Of a stretch of DNA of 64,000 bases, positions 56,544 to 64,000 are shown in pieces (positions within the stretch are counted from its first letter, which is position 1; every line of letters begins with the position of its first letter). Source of the stretch: Sphingobacterium sp. (GTDB taxonomy: Bacteria > Bacteroidota > Bacteroidia > Sphingobacteriales > Sphingobacteriaceae); the NCBI GenBank assembly GCA_029239355.1, contig JAQZAZ010000006.1, positions 62,001 to 126,000 of the forward strand, in the 5' to 3' direction. Below the pieces are notes generated by a model. The model saw nothing but the letters and a program-made list of their open reading frames with translations. It searched no databases and had not been told where the DNA came from. Position numbers and translations under genes: made by a program.

Positions 56544-57049
56544 AATAATGTTCTTTTTAACTCATGCTTTAATATTCAGCAGGTTAAAATACTAAATAAA
56601 AATTAAAACAAATACACTAAGACCCCACTGGATGTTGCAATCGTCTTGATAATTGTTACGTTCTATCTCTTTATATTTTATATCTTAAAAGAAACAAAGG
56701 TATACATGCTGTTTCTTATTTTTGTAAACGTCCTGAGTTGTTTTTCCATCCTATAGCTTTTGAAGTTTGCGTCTTTACGTCCTACCCAAACAAAAAAAGA
56801 GCGTATCCAATTGCAGAATATGCTCTTTTAGCAGGCTACAGGAACTTTGATAATATAATAGCGGTATTTAACCATGAGCCGTCACGGCAGCTTCATTCCC
56901 TTTTGTCAAAGTTTTAGCTTCTCTTCGTACTGTTGTACAAATGGTAGCGCTAATTTCCGAAAACAGTCGTAAGGGCGTGTTTTCAGTTTCAACGAGTTAA
57001 TTTGATAATAGCGGAGGAAGTAGATTTCACCTGACCAAAAGTTTCAGCA
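56544..57049. other. Intergenic region with a terminator
   Basis: About 500 bp. The hairpin AAAAGAGCGTAT / ATATGCTCTTTT (56795-56829, one G-T pair, 11-nt loop) with A- and T-rich flanks is a good bidirectional terminator, probably for the now-decayed SDR gene upstream on the minus strand. No gene is supported in the rest. Confidence 0.6.
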
Positions 57050-57322
57050 CTAGAAACAGTTTTTCTCATGGACTAGGTTTGTAATAATCCCCGTATGCCA
57101 AATGTTGAAAGCATAACCATTTGGTTCCTTCAAGACCATATGGATCTCAAATGCTTTCACTTCAGAAGCAAGCGTTTCACTTAATCCCTCAAGATTAAAT
57201 TTGGATGCGTTGTAAAGTTCCATTGTCGCTAAGCTTGCCAAGCCTAATATCGAAGAAACCTGAATGATATGGCCGCTTTTCTGATTTCTTATGATTGGTA
57301 GGTAGTACTGCCTGATTAAGCC
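57050..57322 (-). pseudogene. SDR-family oxidoreductase remnant
   Basis: The ORF 57050-57241 and its in-frame extension to ~57322 read YLPIIRNQKSGHIIQVSSIL, GLASLATMELYNASKFNLEG, LSETLASEVKAFEI and VLKEPNGYAF. This is the middle of an SDR with the Ser and Tyr-x3-Lys (YNASK) of the active site, but with no nucleotide-binding N-terminus (a stop precedes) and a truncated C-terminus. It is a dead fragment. Confidence 0.75.
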
Positions 57323-57398
57323 ATCAGCAAGCGAATATTACTATTGATTCTGAATTACCAATTACTCTTGCTACATTTGTTTCAAAATTAAACACAAT

Positions 57399-57635
57399 AT
57401 GCCAAAAGAAACAAAAGCGGGCCTTTATCAAGGAACCATAGAAAAAGATGCGAATGGAAATTACTTTTGTGGCCCCTATCTATTGGATTATCAAACCGTA
57501 GAAGCTTATTTTAAATTAGGTGATCGGGTCAGCTTAAAAAGTATCATCAAAAATACCAGCCGTATGAGTATGGAAACCTATCCAGAAAAATCAATGAAGT
57601 TTTCATTTGCAACGGAAAATCATAATAATGATTAG
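57399..57635 (+). CDS. Small hypothetical protein
   Basis: 78 residues, no signal. Sequence YQGTIEKDANGNYFCGPYLLDYQTVEAYFKLGDRVSLKSII suggests a small beta-rich domain with one Cys. No family recognised. It is divergent from the SDR remnant, by ~80 bp. Confidence 0.45.
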   Translation: MPKETKAGLYQGTIEKDANGNYFCGPYLLDYQTVEAYFKLGDRVSLKSIIKNTSRMSMETYPEKSMKFSFATENHNND

Positions 57636-57895
57636 CACAATATGAGCTAATCTTTCGATACAGCACTCATTTTGAATACAATTCACCTTTTTCATGCGCT
57701 CTTTACTTTAAGACAGGGCGTATGAAAGCAAGTGAATAACTGACCAACTTCTAAAAAAGTCGCTTTCTGTAATTTATAAGTTCTCCACCATTAATTTTCG
57801 GCTAAAATGATCCATCTCATTTACGTTTGAGATAAGGATCACGATGATCGCTAATCATTCTGCTTACCTTCGTGTATATTCAAAACGGAGATAAC

Positions 57896-58960
57896 ATGAA
57901 TACAATGAAAGCCGCACGTTGGTATGCAGCAAAAGATATCAGGGTAGAATCAACGGAAATCCCTAAACCGAAGACTGGTCAAGTTAAAATAGCTGTTCAT
58001 TTCGCAGGAATCTGTGGATCTGATCTACATGAATATGTACACGGTCCCCAATTAATTCCAGTAGATCAACCTTATCCACTAAATGGGCATCAAGGCGCCA
58101 CCACATTAGGCCATGAGTTTTCAGGAGTTATAGATGCGATAGGTGAAGGTGTCCATCATTTAAAAGTAGGCGACCGTGTGGTCGTAGAACCGATTTTTAA
58201 GAATTTCGATAGTCCTTTTATCGCAAATGGCGCATATAATTTATCTGAACCATTGGGATTTGTAGGTCTATCCAGTAATGGTGGATTTGCTTCGTATGTT
58301 GTCGTCGAAGACTATATGGTGCACAAGATACCTGATAGCATGTCGTTCGAAAAGGGGGCATTAGTGGAACCTGCCGCTGTCGCAGTATATGCAGTGCTCC
58401 AAAGCGGGCTTAAAATCGGAGAAACTGTGTTAGTCTCTGGAGCTGGTCCAATAGGTTTACTATGTGTTCAGGCTGCGCTTGCCGCAGGTGCAACAACAGT
58501 TATTGTGACCGATATAGCAGACAAACGTTTGGAGAAAGCTAAAGCCATAGGTGCTACCCATATAATCAATGCAAAAGAAGTAGGTATACCACAGAAAGTT
58601 AAGTCCATTACAGGGCTCGGAGCAGATGTATTTCTAGATTGCGCCGGCGTACAAGCATCTTATACAACAGGAATTGATAGTTTAAAAAATGGTGGAACGG
58701 CTGTTTTAGTTGCACTTTTTGGCAAACCTGTAGCCACCGATGCACTGGATCAGGTGTTGCGGGAAGTCACAATTAAAGGTATTATTGCTTATCGTAATAT
58801 CTTTCCCCAGGTTATCGCGCTTATCGATAGTGGACGTATGCCAGTGGAAAAACTTGTGACACGCAAAATAATCTTAGACAATATCGTTTCGGAAGGATTT
58901 GAAGCTTTGGTTAATGATCCCACCGAAGTCAAAATATTAATTGACATACAGAAAAATTAA
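57896..58960 (+). CDS. Medium-chain dehydrogenase resembling (R,R)-butanediol/threonine dehydrogenase
   Basis: 354 residues from MNTMKAARWY at 57896, behind an unusually good Shine-Dalgarno (GGAG, 6 bp upstream). Catalytic zinc ligands Cys (GICGSDLHEY), His-Glu (LGHEFSG) and the distal Glu (VEPAAVA) are present; Rossmann motif GAGPIGLL. The structural-zinc lobe, normally four Cys, reads EPIFKNFDSPFIANGAYNLSEP and has none. The reaction is probably acetoin/2,3-butanediol or sorbitol-type polyol oxidation with NAD. It is single, ending at a terminator. Confidence 0.87.
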   Translation: MNTMKAARWYAAKDIRVESTEIPKPKTGQVKIAVHFAGICGSDLHEYVHGPQLIPVDQPYPLNGHQGATTLGHEFSGVIDAIGEGVHHLKVGDRVVVEPIFKNFDSPFIANGAYNLSEPLGFVGLSSNGGFASYVVVEDYMVHKIPDSMSFEKGALVEPAAVAVYAVLQSGLKIGETVLVSGAGPIGLLCVQAALAAGATTVIVTDIADKRLEKAKAIGATHIINAKEVGIPQKVKSITGLGADVFLDCAGVQASYTTGIDSLKNGGTAVLVALFGKPVATDALDQVLREVTIKGIIAYRNIFPQVIALIDSGRMPVEKLVTRKIILDNIVSEGFEALVNDPTEVKILIDIQKN

Positions 58961-59024
58961 CGCCATTAAGATACGGACGATACGAGAATAATAAGCAACC
59001 TATAGAAAAAATAATGTCATACAT

Positions 59025-59065
59025 ATAAATCTGGCCCCTTGGATGTCCCAGGCGGCCAGATTTAT
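59025..59065. terminator. Bidirectional intrinsic terminator
   Basis: A perfect 12-bp inverted repeat ATAAATCTGGCC / GGCCAGATTTAT, with a loop that can pair further (CCTTGG/CCCAGG). It separates the convergent butanediol-dehydrogenase-like (+) and sulfatase (-) genes. Confidence 0.85.
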
Positions 59066-59101
59066 TCCGTTTGCCAAATCTTTTTGTAAATGACTTATTT
59101 T

Positions 59102-60550
59102 TTATTTAGTATTAGCCGTCAACGGAAAGATAGCACTCTCTACATGCGCTTTCTCAATCAAGCGTTGCAATTGCTGTACTTTTTTCGGATTGCTGCTCGC
59201 TACATTGTTCTGTTCTTTTGGATCTTGCCTGAGATTGTACAGTTCCTTAGCCGGAGTACCAGTAGTTACTTTCTGCAAAATGAGTTTCCAGTCGCCTTTT
59301 CGTAAGGCCTGACGTCCACCATCTTCATGGAATTCCCAATAGAGATAATCATGTTGTTTTTGTTGTTTGTTGCGCCCCAATAAAGTAGGGACAAAAGAAA
59401 TCCCATCTGTATATTTGGGTTTATCTGCCTCAGCGAGTTCGACCATCGTTGGCATAATATCCCAAAAAGCTCCCAGATAGTTTGATGTCTTCCCCTCCGC
59501 TATTTTCCCCGGCCAGTAGGCGATGAACGGTGTCCTGATACCTCCTTCATACAAATCGCGCTTATTTCCACGCAAACCTCCAGAACTATTGAAAAAATTA
59601 GGATCTGCTCCTCCTTCTTTATGCGAGCCGTTGTCACTTGTAAATATGATGACTGTATTGTCAAGCAACTGGTTTTGACGTAGTTTTTCTACAATTTGAC
59701 CAACATAAGCATCCATGCGACTTACCATACTTGCATACATTGCATGCGGTTTCTCTACACCAGCATAACCTGGAACAGTTGCCTTTGGGCCGTAATCATT
59801 TCCTTTATGTGGTTTTTCATCAAATGAATTGCCATACTGCTGATAATACCCATCTTCTGGGCCAGAAAGTTCGGCATGGGGCAGCACGGTAGGTACAAAG
59901 AGGAAGAAAGGTTTGTCTTTATTCGCATCAATAAAGGCGAGGGTTCTCTCTTGGATCAAAGCCGGTGCATACTGGCCTTTTGCCAATAATCCATTACCTT
60001 CAAGCTCAATACGTTCTTTATTATGCCAAAGGTGGGTAGGATAGTAACGGTGGGATTGACGTTGGCAATTGTAACCATAAAACTCATCAAATCCTTTCTG
60101 ATCCGGAGCCCCAGTGGTATTCACCATTCCTAAGCCCCATTTTCCGAAAGCCCCAGTCGCATAACCCGCTTTTTGCAATAACATCGCAATAGTCTGCACC
60201 GAATCTGCCAGCGGTTGCTGTCCCTCGGCTTCGATTTCCTTATTCCCCCTAACGTAAGTATGGCCAGTATGCTGTCCCGTCATTAGGGCAGATCGTGAAG
60301 GAGCACAGACAGAGGTACCTGCATAAAAGTTATTGAACTTCATCCCCCTACGAGCCAATGAATCTATATGTTTAGTCTCAATTTTTTGTTGACCATAGAC
60401 ACCAAGATCCCCATAACCAAGATCATCTGCCATAATAAAAACAATATTGGGTCTTCTATCTTTATTCTGCGCATATGTGAATCCCGTGATAACCAATAAG
60501 AAGACTGCTATTGCTGTCTTCTTAAAATCGAATAATTTTAATAAGTTCAT
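59102..60550 (-). CDS. Formylglycine-dependent sulfatase (S1 family, arylsulfatase-like)
   Basis: 482 residues with a signal peptide (ending TYAQ). Metal site Asp42-Asp43 (MADDLGYGD), the formylglycine signature C82-A-P-S-R86 (VCAPSRSALMTGQHTGH), DN-motif IFTSDNG, and a C-terminal domain (KELYNLRQDPKEQNNVA). The Cys needs maturation by an anaerobic or FGE-type enzyme, not seen in this window. Targets are sulfated glycans or aryl sulfates. It stands alone, facing the dehydrogenase. Confidence 0.93.
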   Translation of the reverse strand: MNLLKLFDFKKTAIAVFLLVITGFTYAQNKDRRPNIVFIMADDLGYGDLGVYGQQKIETKHIDSLARRGMKFNNFYAGTSVCAPSRSALMTGQHTGHTYVRGNKEIEAEGQQPLADSVQTIAMLLQKAGYATGAFGKWGLGMVNTTGAPDQKGFDEFYGYNCQRQSHRYYPTHLWHNKERIELEGNGLLAKGQYAPALIQERTLAFIDANKDKPFFLFVPTVLPHAELSGPEDGYYQQYGNSFDEKPHKGNDYGPKATVPGYAGVEKPHAMYASMVSRMDAYVGQIVEKLRQNQLLDNTVIIFTSDNGSHKEGGADPNFFNSSGGLRGNKRDLYEGGIRTPFIAYWPGKIAEGKTSNYLGAFWDIMPTMVELAEADKPKYTDGISFVPTLLGRNKQQKQHDYLYWEFHEDGGRQALRKGDWKLILQKVTTGTPAKELYNLRQDPKEQNNVASSNPKKVQQLQRLIEKAHVESAIFPLTANTK

Positions 60551-60809
60551 GTGTATCTAAGTTAAGTAAACGAATAGAATTTGTACACAAGAAATCGCTA
60601 ATTTAGCTGAGAATATTTTGTCAAATCTCAGCTAAACTTTGAAAATATTTATTCCGTAACTCTAAAAGCAACTATATTGTCCTAAATACAGTATCAGGAT
60701 ATTACCGACACATTGATAAATAACTCATCGACTCTAACTTCATATTATTGTTCCAAAATCATAATTAATACGGTTATAAAAATAGTTAGAGACCAAGTTG
60801 ATCTCAATT

Positions 60810-61205
60810 TTATTGCAGCGCTTCTGAAACAGCATAACTATCTTCTAACAAGGTGTATTCAACGATTTTGTGATTGTTTATCTTCATGTGAATAAAAAAA
60901 ATGGAGTCGACCAACTTTCCCGTTTCCAACATCTTGGAGGTGAAATTTCCTTTTATAATAACCTGATCTCCATTGGTCAATATCGTTTGTATTTCGGCAG
61001 TCACGGGTTCTACAGCTGACCACAGCAATTTGAAAAGTTGTCTCACCTCCGGTTTTGAACGTCTCCTTCCCAACCATTTTATCTTGGACGTATTTCCAGG
61101 AATTTCAAGATCGAATTCGTCTGCAAAAAGATCTACTAGATTGTTTAACTCTCTTCGCTGCAAATACCCTAAGAAATTAGCGATAAATATGTTTATATCT
61201 TCCAT
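60810..61205 (-). CDS. SnoaL/NTF2-like small protein
   Basis: 131 residues of NTF2-like fold: N-terminal helix (FIANFLGYLQRRELNNLVDLFADEFDLEIPG), then four strands, ending IVEYTLLEDSYAVSEAL. Likely a ligand-binding or isomerase-type domain. It is immediately followed upstream by the membrane-protein gene (1-bp gap), so the two form an operon divergent from the AraC regulator. Confidence 0.75.
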   Translation of the reverse strand: MEDINIFIANFLGYLQRRELNNLVDLFADEFDLEIPGNTSKIKWLGRRRSKPEVRQLFKLLWSAVEPVTAEIQTILTNGDQVIIKGNFTSKMLETGKLVDSIFFIHMKINNHKIVEYTLLEDSYAVSEALQ

Positions 61206-61206
61206 C

Positions 61207-61575
61207 TCAAATCCTGTTTAAGTTTTTACTTTGTAAATAAGCCATCATCCCAACCCATCCGGCAACGGCCAGGATCATGAAAGATCCTATTGTACTGATG
61301 GTAGAAAACAAGATGATAATCGCAATAGCACTAGCAATTACCCAAATGATATCCAGTGTGATGATAAACTTGGTCCAGCCTATCGGGATATTTCCCTTCA
61401 TAGCCGTGGCAAAAACAAATAGTGAAAACACGATAAGGAAAATACCCACCATGATAAACGGGGTATTATCCCCTATTTCAAATAACTGTGTAAATACAGA
61501 TGGCAGAGTGGCCAATAAAACTCCTGTCATTCCTGAGCTGACCGCATTAGTCAGCAGTACATTTTTTAGTGTCAT
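61207..61575 (-). CDS. Small membrane protein, about four TM helices
   Basis: 122 residues with four hydrophobic segments (roughly 5-27, 41-60, 70-89 and 95-115). No signature. It resembles small DUF-type integral membrane proteins of unknown role. It is co-directional with, and directly upstream of, the NTF2-like gene and divergent from the AraC regulator, 129 bp away. Confidence 0.65.
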   Translation of the reverse strand: MTLKNVLLTNAVSSGMTGVLLATLPSVFTQLFEIGDNTPFIMVGIFLIVFSLFVFATAMKGNIPIGWTKFIITLDIIWVIASAIAIIILFSTISTIGSFMILAVAGWVGMMAYLQSKNLNRI

Positions 61576-61637
61576 AATTTCTCTTTTTTTGTTATTTCAA
61601 AAGTACTGCAGTATTCATAGCGTTGAGTTACCTATAG

Positions 61638-61665
61638 ACGACAAGGTATTGACATTATACGACAA
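61638..61665. promoter_or_regulatory. ACGACAA direct repeats in the AraC divergent region
   Basis: ACGACAA at 61638 and 61659 are 21 bp apart, each preceded by TATA/ATTATA, lying between the membrane-protein gene (-) and the AraC gene (+). The spacing fits half-sites of an AraC-type regulator. The motif is short, so it is only moderately convincing. Confidence 0.5.
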
Positions 61666-61704
61666 ACTGATACAGGTTATAAAACATATCAGTACATTTA
61701 CAAC

Positions 61705-62712
61705 ATGAATTACAAACAGATCATGTTGCAAGCCTTAATTGCTTTTTGTGAGGATCGAGGTTTGAATAGCACTAAAATTGTCGCATTATCGGGCTATTCA
61801 ATTGCTCAGTTAATGAATAGTCGCAAATTTGCGATTACTGATCAGCAGATCGAAAACCTATGGAAGAATATTGTCGAACTTTCCAAAGATAAACTGATAG
61901 GCCTACATTTTGGAGCAACCATGCAGTTGGCAGCCCTAAACACTGTAGGACAGATCATTCAGACAAGCAGCACCGTGAGAGATGCACTGCTTCAAGTACG
62001 ATCGCTCATGCATTTCGTCACGGATCTTTATTCAATGGAAATAGACTTAAGTCAGAAAACATGTGTAATCACATACCATAAAAATGAAGGTTTTGATCAT
62101 TTACCTACTACCCAAATGCAAATCGGAGACTTCTTAATCGCGCTCACAATCTATGAATTAAAAGGGCTACTTCTTAAAAATCTGAAACCTTCCATGGTAG
62201 GCCTACCTAATTTCGATAGAGAACACCATTTGGCTTATGAAACAATCTTACAATGTCCGGCCAGAAAATCAGCTCATTATATCGTTGAATTTCCAAAGGA
62301 ATACCTGGATTTTCAAATTATTACCGCCAATTACGAGATACAGACTTTGCTAATCAACCAAATAAACCAATTACAAAATCCAAAGGAGTTGTCCGGATCT
62401 CTTTCCAAAAGAATATTTAACTATCTTATTACCAACTCCTACCTCTACTCCCTCTCAATAGAGGCTGTAGCAGGAAACTTCAATGTAAGTGTAAGGACTT
62501 TACAACGTAAGCTCAAAGATGAAGGTGCGTCATATTTACAAATTGTTGAAGAGGTTCGCAAATCACTAGCCATACATTATATGCGGAACAGCACTTCCTC
62601 TGTAAAAGAAATATCAACCATTTTGGGTTATGCGGAACCGAGTGCTTTCGTTCGCGCCTTTAAAAAATGGACTAGAAAAACACCTACTGACTATAGAACA
62701 TCTTGTCACTAA
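61705..62712 (+). CDS. AraC family regulator with Arabinose_bd-type N-terminal domain
   Basis: 335 residues. The N-terminal ~210 match the 'Arabinose-binding domain of AraC' type seen in OruR/ArgR-like regulators (LIGLHFGATMQLAALNTVGQIIQTSSTV); the C-terminal HTH domain reads LSIEAVAGNFNVSVRTLQRKLKDEGASYLQIVEEVR, then EISTILGYAEPSAFVRAFKKWTRKTPTDYR. It probably controls the divergent membrane/NTF2 pair and itself. Confidence 0.88.
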   Translation: MNYKQIMLQALIAFCEDRGLNSTKIVALSGYSIAQLMNSRKFAITDQQIENLWKNIVELSKDKLIGLHFGATMQLAALNTVGQIIQTSSTVRDALLQVRSLMHFVTDLYSMEIDLSQKTCVITYHKNEGFDHLPTTQMQIGDFLIALTIYELKGLLLKNLKPSMVGLPNFDREHHLAYETILQCPARKSAHYIVEFPKEYLDFQIITANYEIQTLLINQINQLQNPKELSGSLSKRIFNYLITNSYLYSLSIEAVAGNFNVSVRTLQRKLKDEGASYLQIVEEVRKSLAIHYMRNSTSSVKEISTILGYAEPSAFVRAFKKWTRKTPTDYRTSCH

Positions 62713-63152
62713 GCCATTCGCATCTTGTAAGTAAATGCTCTTCAATAACCTGCTACGAAATTGCAAATTGATGTACGATTCACCTGTCTGCTCACTACAT
62801 TGACATTTCCAAGTCCAACAAACTATTGCTTACCGTGTTCTTCTTTTTTCGTTGTCACAAATATCAAACTGGGATAGTGTAGTCATTTTGCGCATTCAAA
62901 AAAAAGCTTATATCTAACTTATTTTACAATTATTCGACACTGCTACAATCAAGAGTGTAGTCTATGAGGATAGCAAAATAGAAAGCCCCTTTGTAAAGGC
63001 ATCCACTTCATTCAGAACATATCTTAACACGATCCATACGAATAAAAACAAGTATAAAATAATAGTATTTTTAAAATCGGGCTCCTCTCTAGGTTCAACT
63101 ATTAAATAATGTTTAGCTATACCAAATTTATTGAAAAATTCACTTCACAATA
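62713..63152. other. Intergenic region without a supported gene
   Basis: About 440 bp between convergent genes (AraC + and response regulator -). I see no clear hairpin or ORF. Confidence 0.4.
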
Positions 63153-63518
63153 TCATCGTTCATAAACAAATCTTCGAATATAATTTTCCACCTCAATGAT
63201 ATCCAAAGGTTTAGCCAAAAAACCATCTGCTCCACATTCTAATGATATACTTCGTCCATCGGAGCTGCCAGAAATCATGATAACAGGCAGTTTGTTATAT
63301 TTATCTGAAGCTCGGAGTTCTCGAAGTATTTGATCACCATTTCGATTGGGCATATGGATATCAATAAAAAGTATATCAACTTTTATACGATCCAATACCG
63401 TAGACAGTGCCTCTGCATTCGCGGCCGTTGTCACTATTGTATCACCGTCTTCTATGATCATAGAAAATGCATTTAGGATCTCTACATCATTATCACAAAC
63501 TACAATTTGTCTTTTCAT
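63153..63518 (-). CDS. Single-domain response regulator (CheY-like)
   Basis: 121 residues from MKRQIVVCDNDVEIL at 63518; the ORF-track start 21 codons upstream has no matching family sequence. A receiver domain only: acidic pair around Asp9/Asp11, phospho-acceptor Asp in ILFIDIHMPN (~54), Ser in IMISGSS (~82) and Lys in FLAKPLDI (~104). There is no output domain and no kinase gene beside it, so its partner is elsewhere. Confidence 0.85.
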   Translation of the reverse strand: MKRQIVVCDNDVEILNAFSMIIEDGDTIVTTAANAEALSTVLDRIKVDILFIDIHMPNRNGDQILRELRASDKYNKLPVIMISGSSDGRSISLECGADGFLAKPLDIIEVENYIRRFVYER

Positions 63519-63961
63519 CGCAATATTTTTTAACCGGTACAATAATAATTCATCGATTTTTAAACAATACAGCTCATTCATTGCATCACCCTAGCAATGC
63601 AGCAGCTAATATTAGGGTGGACATGCAACCATCACTGTTCAATTCCCTTATTCTTAATTTAAATGGAGTAAGCACTTTTACTAAGTATAAACATTTTCAG
63701 TGTGTATTTGTTCGCGCATTATAAATTTGATATATTTTAAGCAGATCGTTTAAAAAAACCTTTTAAAAGCGAGGACAATTATCCTTTTTATTTAGCTTGT
63801 ATTGGATATTATAATTTTTTTTAGTAAATTAAATAAAAGAAGGCTCAGAAAAAAAGTGTGCATCGAAACCTATATATCACTGGGCATAGAAAAGCAACCG
63901 CTGCGTTTCCACAATGAATAATATAAATGGTAACACGATAATTGAGAACAGAAGGACATTT
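63519..63961. other. Intergenic region without a supported gene
   Basis: About 440 bp of AT-rich DNA between the response regulator and the ketoacyl synthase. It probably carries both promoters; no structure is clear to me. An in-frame ATG at 63914 could extend the next gene, but the Shine-Dalgarno favours 63962. Confidence 0.4.
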
Positions 63962-64000
63962 ATGAATATGAAAATTATTGGGTCAGGCAGCTATCTTCCG
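63962..64000 (+). CDS. Beta-ketoacyl-ACP synthase III (FabH-like), N-terminal start, cut by the window
   Basis: Only 13 codons are visible: MNMKIIGSGSYLP. This matches the usual start of KASIII-type enzymes ('kI.G.GsYlP'). A Shine-Dalgarno AGAAGGA ends 5 bp before the ATG, which chooses this start over the in-frame ATG at 63914. The assignment rests on a very short segment and could be another thiolase-fold enzyme. Confidence 0.45.
   Translation, partial: MNMKIIGSGSYLP

Noticed and set aside
1-64000. CRISPR arrays, rRNA or tRNA genes, insertion sequences, phage genes
   Set aside because: I saw no regularly spaced repeats, no conserved rRNA or tRNA stretches, and no transposase, integrase or phage structural genes; a tRNA could still have been missed by eye.

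Overview
The window is about 64 kb of AT-rich bacterial DNA that looks like a member of the Bacteroidota, most likely Sphingobacteriaceae (a Sphingobacterium or Pedobacter relative). This is inferred from a sigma/FecR/SusC(STN)/SusD polysaccharide-utilisation set, many Bacteroidota-type lipoproteins and beta-barrels, LytTR signalling, mostly A-rich leaders instead of strong Shine-Dalgarno sites, and TAnnTTTG-like promoter boxes. No database search was possible, so the species is not claimed.

Layout. 1-4.8 kb: the 3' end of selO, a YjaB-like acetyltransferase, then a minus-strand run of envelope proteins of unknown role (MORN-type protein, two lipoproteins, a SanA/YdcF-type DUF218 protein, a membrane protein). 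5.5-10.3 kb: an alpha/beta hydrolase, and an AraC regulator divergent from a tight operon (hexapeptide acetyltransferase, Tat-signal zinc alcohol dehydrogenase, cyclophilin-like protein, frameshifted cupin). 10.3-15.6 kb: a secreted beta-helix/DNRLRE lipoprotein followed by a gene graveyard with remnants of a flavin reductase and of the NHEJ ligase LigD. 15.7-21 kb: an AraC regulator, a GH2 glycosidase, a beta carbonic anhydrase, and a divergent HxlR/azoreductase pair with a clear operator. 21-28 kb: a LytS/LytTR two-component pair, two outer-membrane barrels, an LpxL-type acyltransferase, an unknown alpha/beta protein, a DUF6695-like putative permuted papain-fold protein and a very acidic small protein. 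28-39.5 kb: MscS channel, AraC/aldehyde dehydrogenase with tandem operator repeats, AlkB, a MoxR-like AAA+ ATPase with a VWA partner, and an HxlR-controlled SDR/NTF2 operon in which both genes are broken.

39.7-52.5 kb is a carbohydrate region. Sigma factor, FecR, SusC and SusD form one uptake and sensing unit. Beyond rsgA lies a GH43, pectin methylesterase and acyl-esterase operon, which points to pectin or its side chains as substrate. 53-64 kb carries a CRP-like regulator with an NAD-dependent reductase, a type-B carboxylesterase, an SDR remnant, a butanediol-dehydrogenase-like enzyme lacking its structural-zinc cysteines, a formylglycine sulfatase, an NTF2/membrane-protein pair divergent from an AraC regulator, a single-domain response regulator, and the first codons of a FabH-like ketoacyl synthase at the right edge.

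The strongest leads are the envelope operon around 23.9-27.4 kb (LpxL-like acyltransferase plus a YiiX/LRAT-like protein), the AAA+/VWA pair, the several broken genes (cupin, NTF2, SDR, LigD, flavin reductase), and four readable operators that link regulators to targets.
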